Origin: JBDRZD01 sp964623395
GTDB lineage: Bacteria > Hydrothermota > Hydrothermia > Hydrothermales > Hydrothermaceae
DNA length: 7,749 nucleotides
Reading direction: 5' to 3'
Assembly: GCA_964623395.1 (NCBI GenBank)
Contig: CAZUSI010000065.1
Coordinates: 1 to 7,749 of the forward strand
The translations under genes and the position numbers were made by a program. Of the stretch, positions 7,538 through 7,749 are shown piece after piece (positions within the stretch are counted from its first letter, which is position 1; every line of letters begins with the position of its first letter). Under the pieces are notes generated by a model. It was not told where the DNA came from, ran no database searches, and saw nothing but the letters and a program-made list of their open reading frames with translations.

Positions 7538-7749
7538 TAAATTAAATTTTTTTTCAAATCAAAAACCCTTCTTATAAATGTAAATAAGTTAAGTATTATA
7601 AAGGGAATAAGGGAATAAAGAAAAATATTTTTACCAAAAAATGAAAAAAATGAAATGTATAAAATTCTAAAAAATCTTTCCATAGGTCCTTTTCTTGTAG
7701 AAAAACCCTCTCCTTCCCCTCTTGCTCTTGTATAACTTATCATAAAAGA
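7537..7749 (-). CDS. CDP-alcohol phosphatidyltransferase, C-terminal fragment (5' end outside window)
   Basis: Only the last 70 codons are visible. The frame stays open through the right edge (S-F before the first Met), so the ATG at 7743 is probably internal. The segment SYTRARGEG, followed by GPMERFFRI, matches the conserved C-terminal signature SYxRARAEG...G.ERxER of phosphatidylinositol-phosphate and archaetidylinositol-phosphate synthases in the CDP-alcohol phosphatidyltransferase family. Two hydrophobic stretches (about ILYISFFSFF and IFLYSLIPFIILNLF) fit the final membrane helices, and the protein ends in a basic tail. The catalytic DxxDGxxAR...GxxxDxxxD motif would lie upstream and cannot be checked. 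Twelve bases separate it from ino1, so the likely reaction is inositol-1-phosphate plus CDP-diacylglycerol giving phosphatidylinositol phosphate. A di-myo-inositol-phosphate phosphate synthase or other alcohol transferase remains possible. Confidence 0.82.
   Translation of the reverse strand, partial: SFMISYTRARGEGEGFSTRKGPMERFFRILYISFFSFFGKNIFLYSLIPFIILNLFTFIRRVFDLKKNLI

Noticed and set aside
1..7749. CRISPR arrays, insertion sequences, tRNA, rRNA or riboswitches
   Set aside because: No regularly spaced direct repeats, terminal inverted repeats, transposase-like frames or structured intergenic RNA were seen; practically all bases are in the seven genes.

Overview
The window is a very AT-rich stretch (roughly 30% G+C by eye) with every supportable gene on the minus strand, so the biological order runs from base 7749 down to base 1. 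Genes abut or overlap by 1 to 4 bases, or are separated by 2 to 12 bases. There is no room for an internal promoter or terminator outside coding sequence, and no gap approaching 300 bases. It looks like the interior of one long bacterial operon, with its promoter beyond the right edge and its end beyond the left edge.

The organism appears to be a bacterium: it has a sigma-54-type response regulator, a signal-peptide-bearing S41 processing peptidase and AGGAG-type ribosome binding sites. The AT-rich, Lys/Glu/Ile/Phe-rich proteins, purine-rich coding strand, almost exclusive AGA/AGG arginine codons and extreme scarcity of CpG (22 by hand count in 7.7 kb) resemble AT-rich thermophiles and some uncultivated bacterial phyla. 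I cannot name the taxon.

In transcription order: (1) the C-terminal end of a membrane CDP-alcohol phosphatidyltransferase (7537 to beyond 7749); (2) ino1, an actinobacterial-type inositol-1-phosphate synthase (6442-7524); (3) tmk, thymidylate kinase (5783-6442); (4) ctpA, an exported S41 C-terminal processing peptidase (4299-5786); (5) nnr, the bifunctional NAD(P)H-hydrate repair enzyme (2734-4296); (6) an exported or envelope beta-propeller protein of the two-component-regulator-propeller type (1292-2737); (7) an NtrC-family sigma-54 response regulator (1295 to beyond the left edge, lacking only its last residues).

Genes 1 and 2 form a recognisable pair. Ino1 makes inositol-1-phosphate from glucose-6-phosphate, and the transferase probably condenses it with a CDP-activated alcohol to give phosphatidylinositol phosphate or a related inositol phosphodiester. 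Genes 3 and 5 are housekeeping (dTTP synthesis and cofactor repair). Genes 4, 6 and 7 could be linked by envelope surveillance (protease, extracytoplasmic propeller, transcriptional activator), but no histidine kinase is present and that link is inference. The best items for a second look are the kinase-less propeller plus regulator pair, an Asp-to-Asn change in the regulator's Walker B motif, the inositol lipid cassette and the CpG depletion. I found no CRISPR array, insertion sequence, tRNA, rRNA, riboswitch or clearly novel system.
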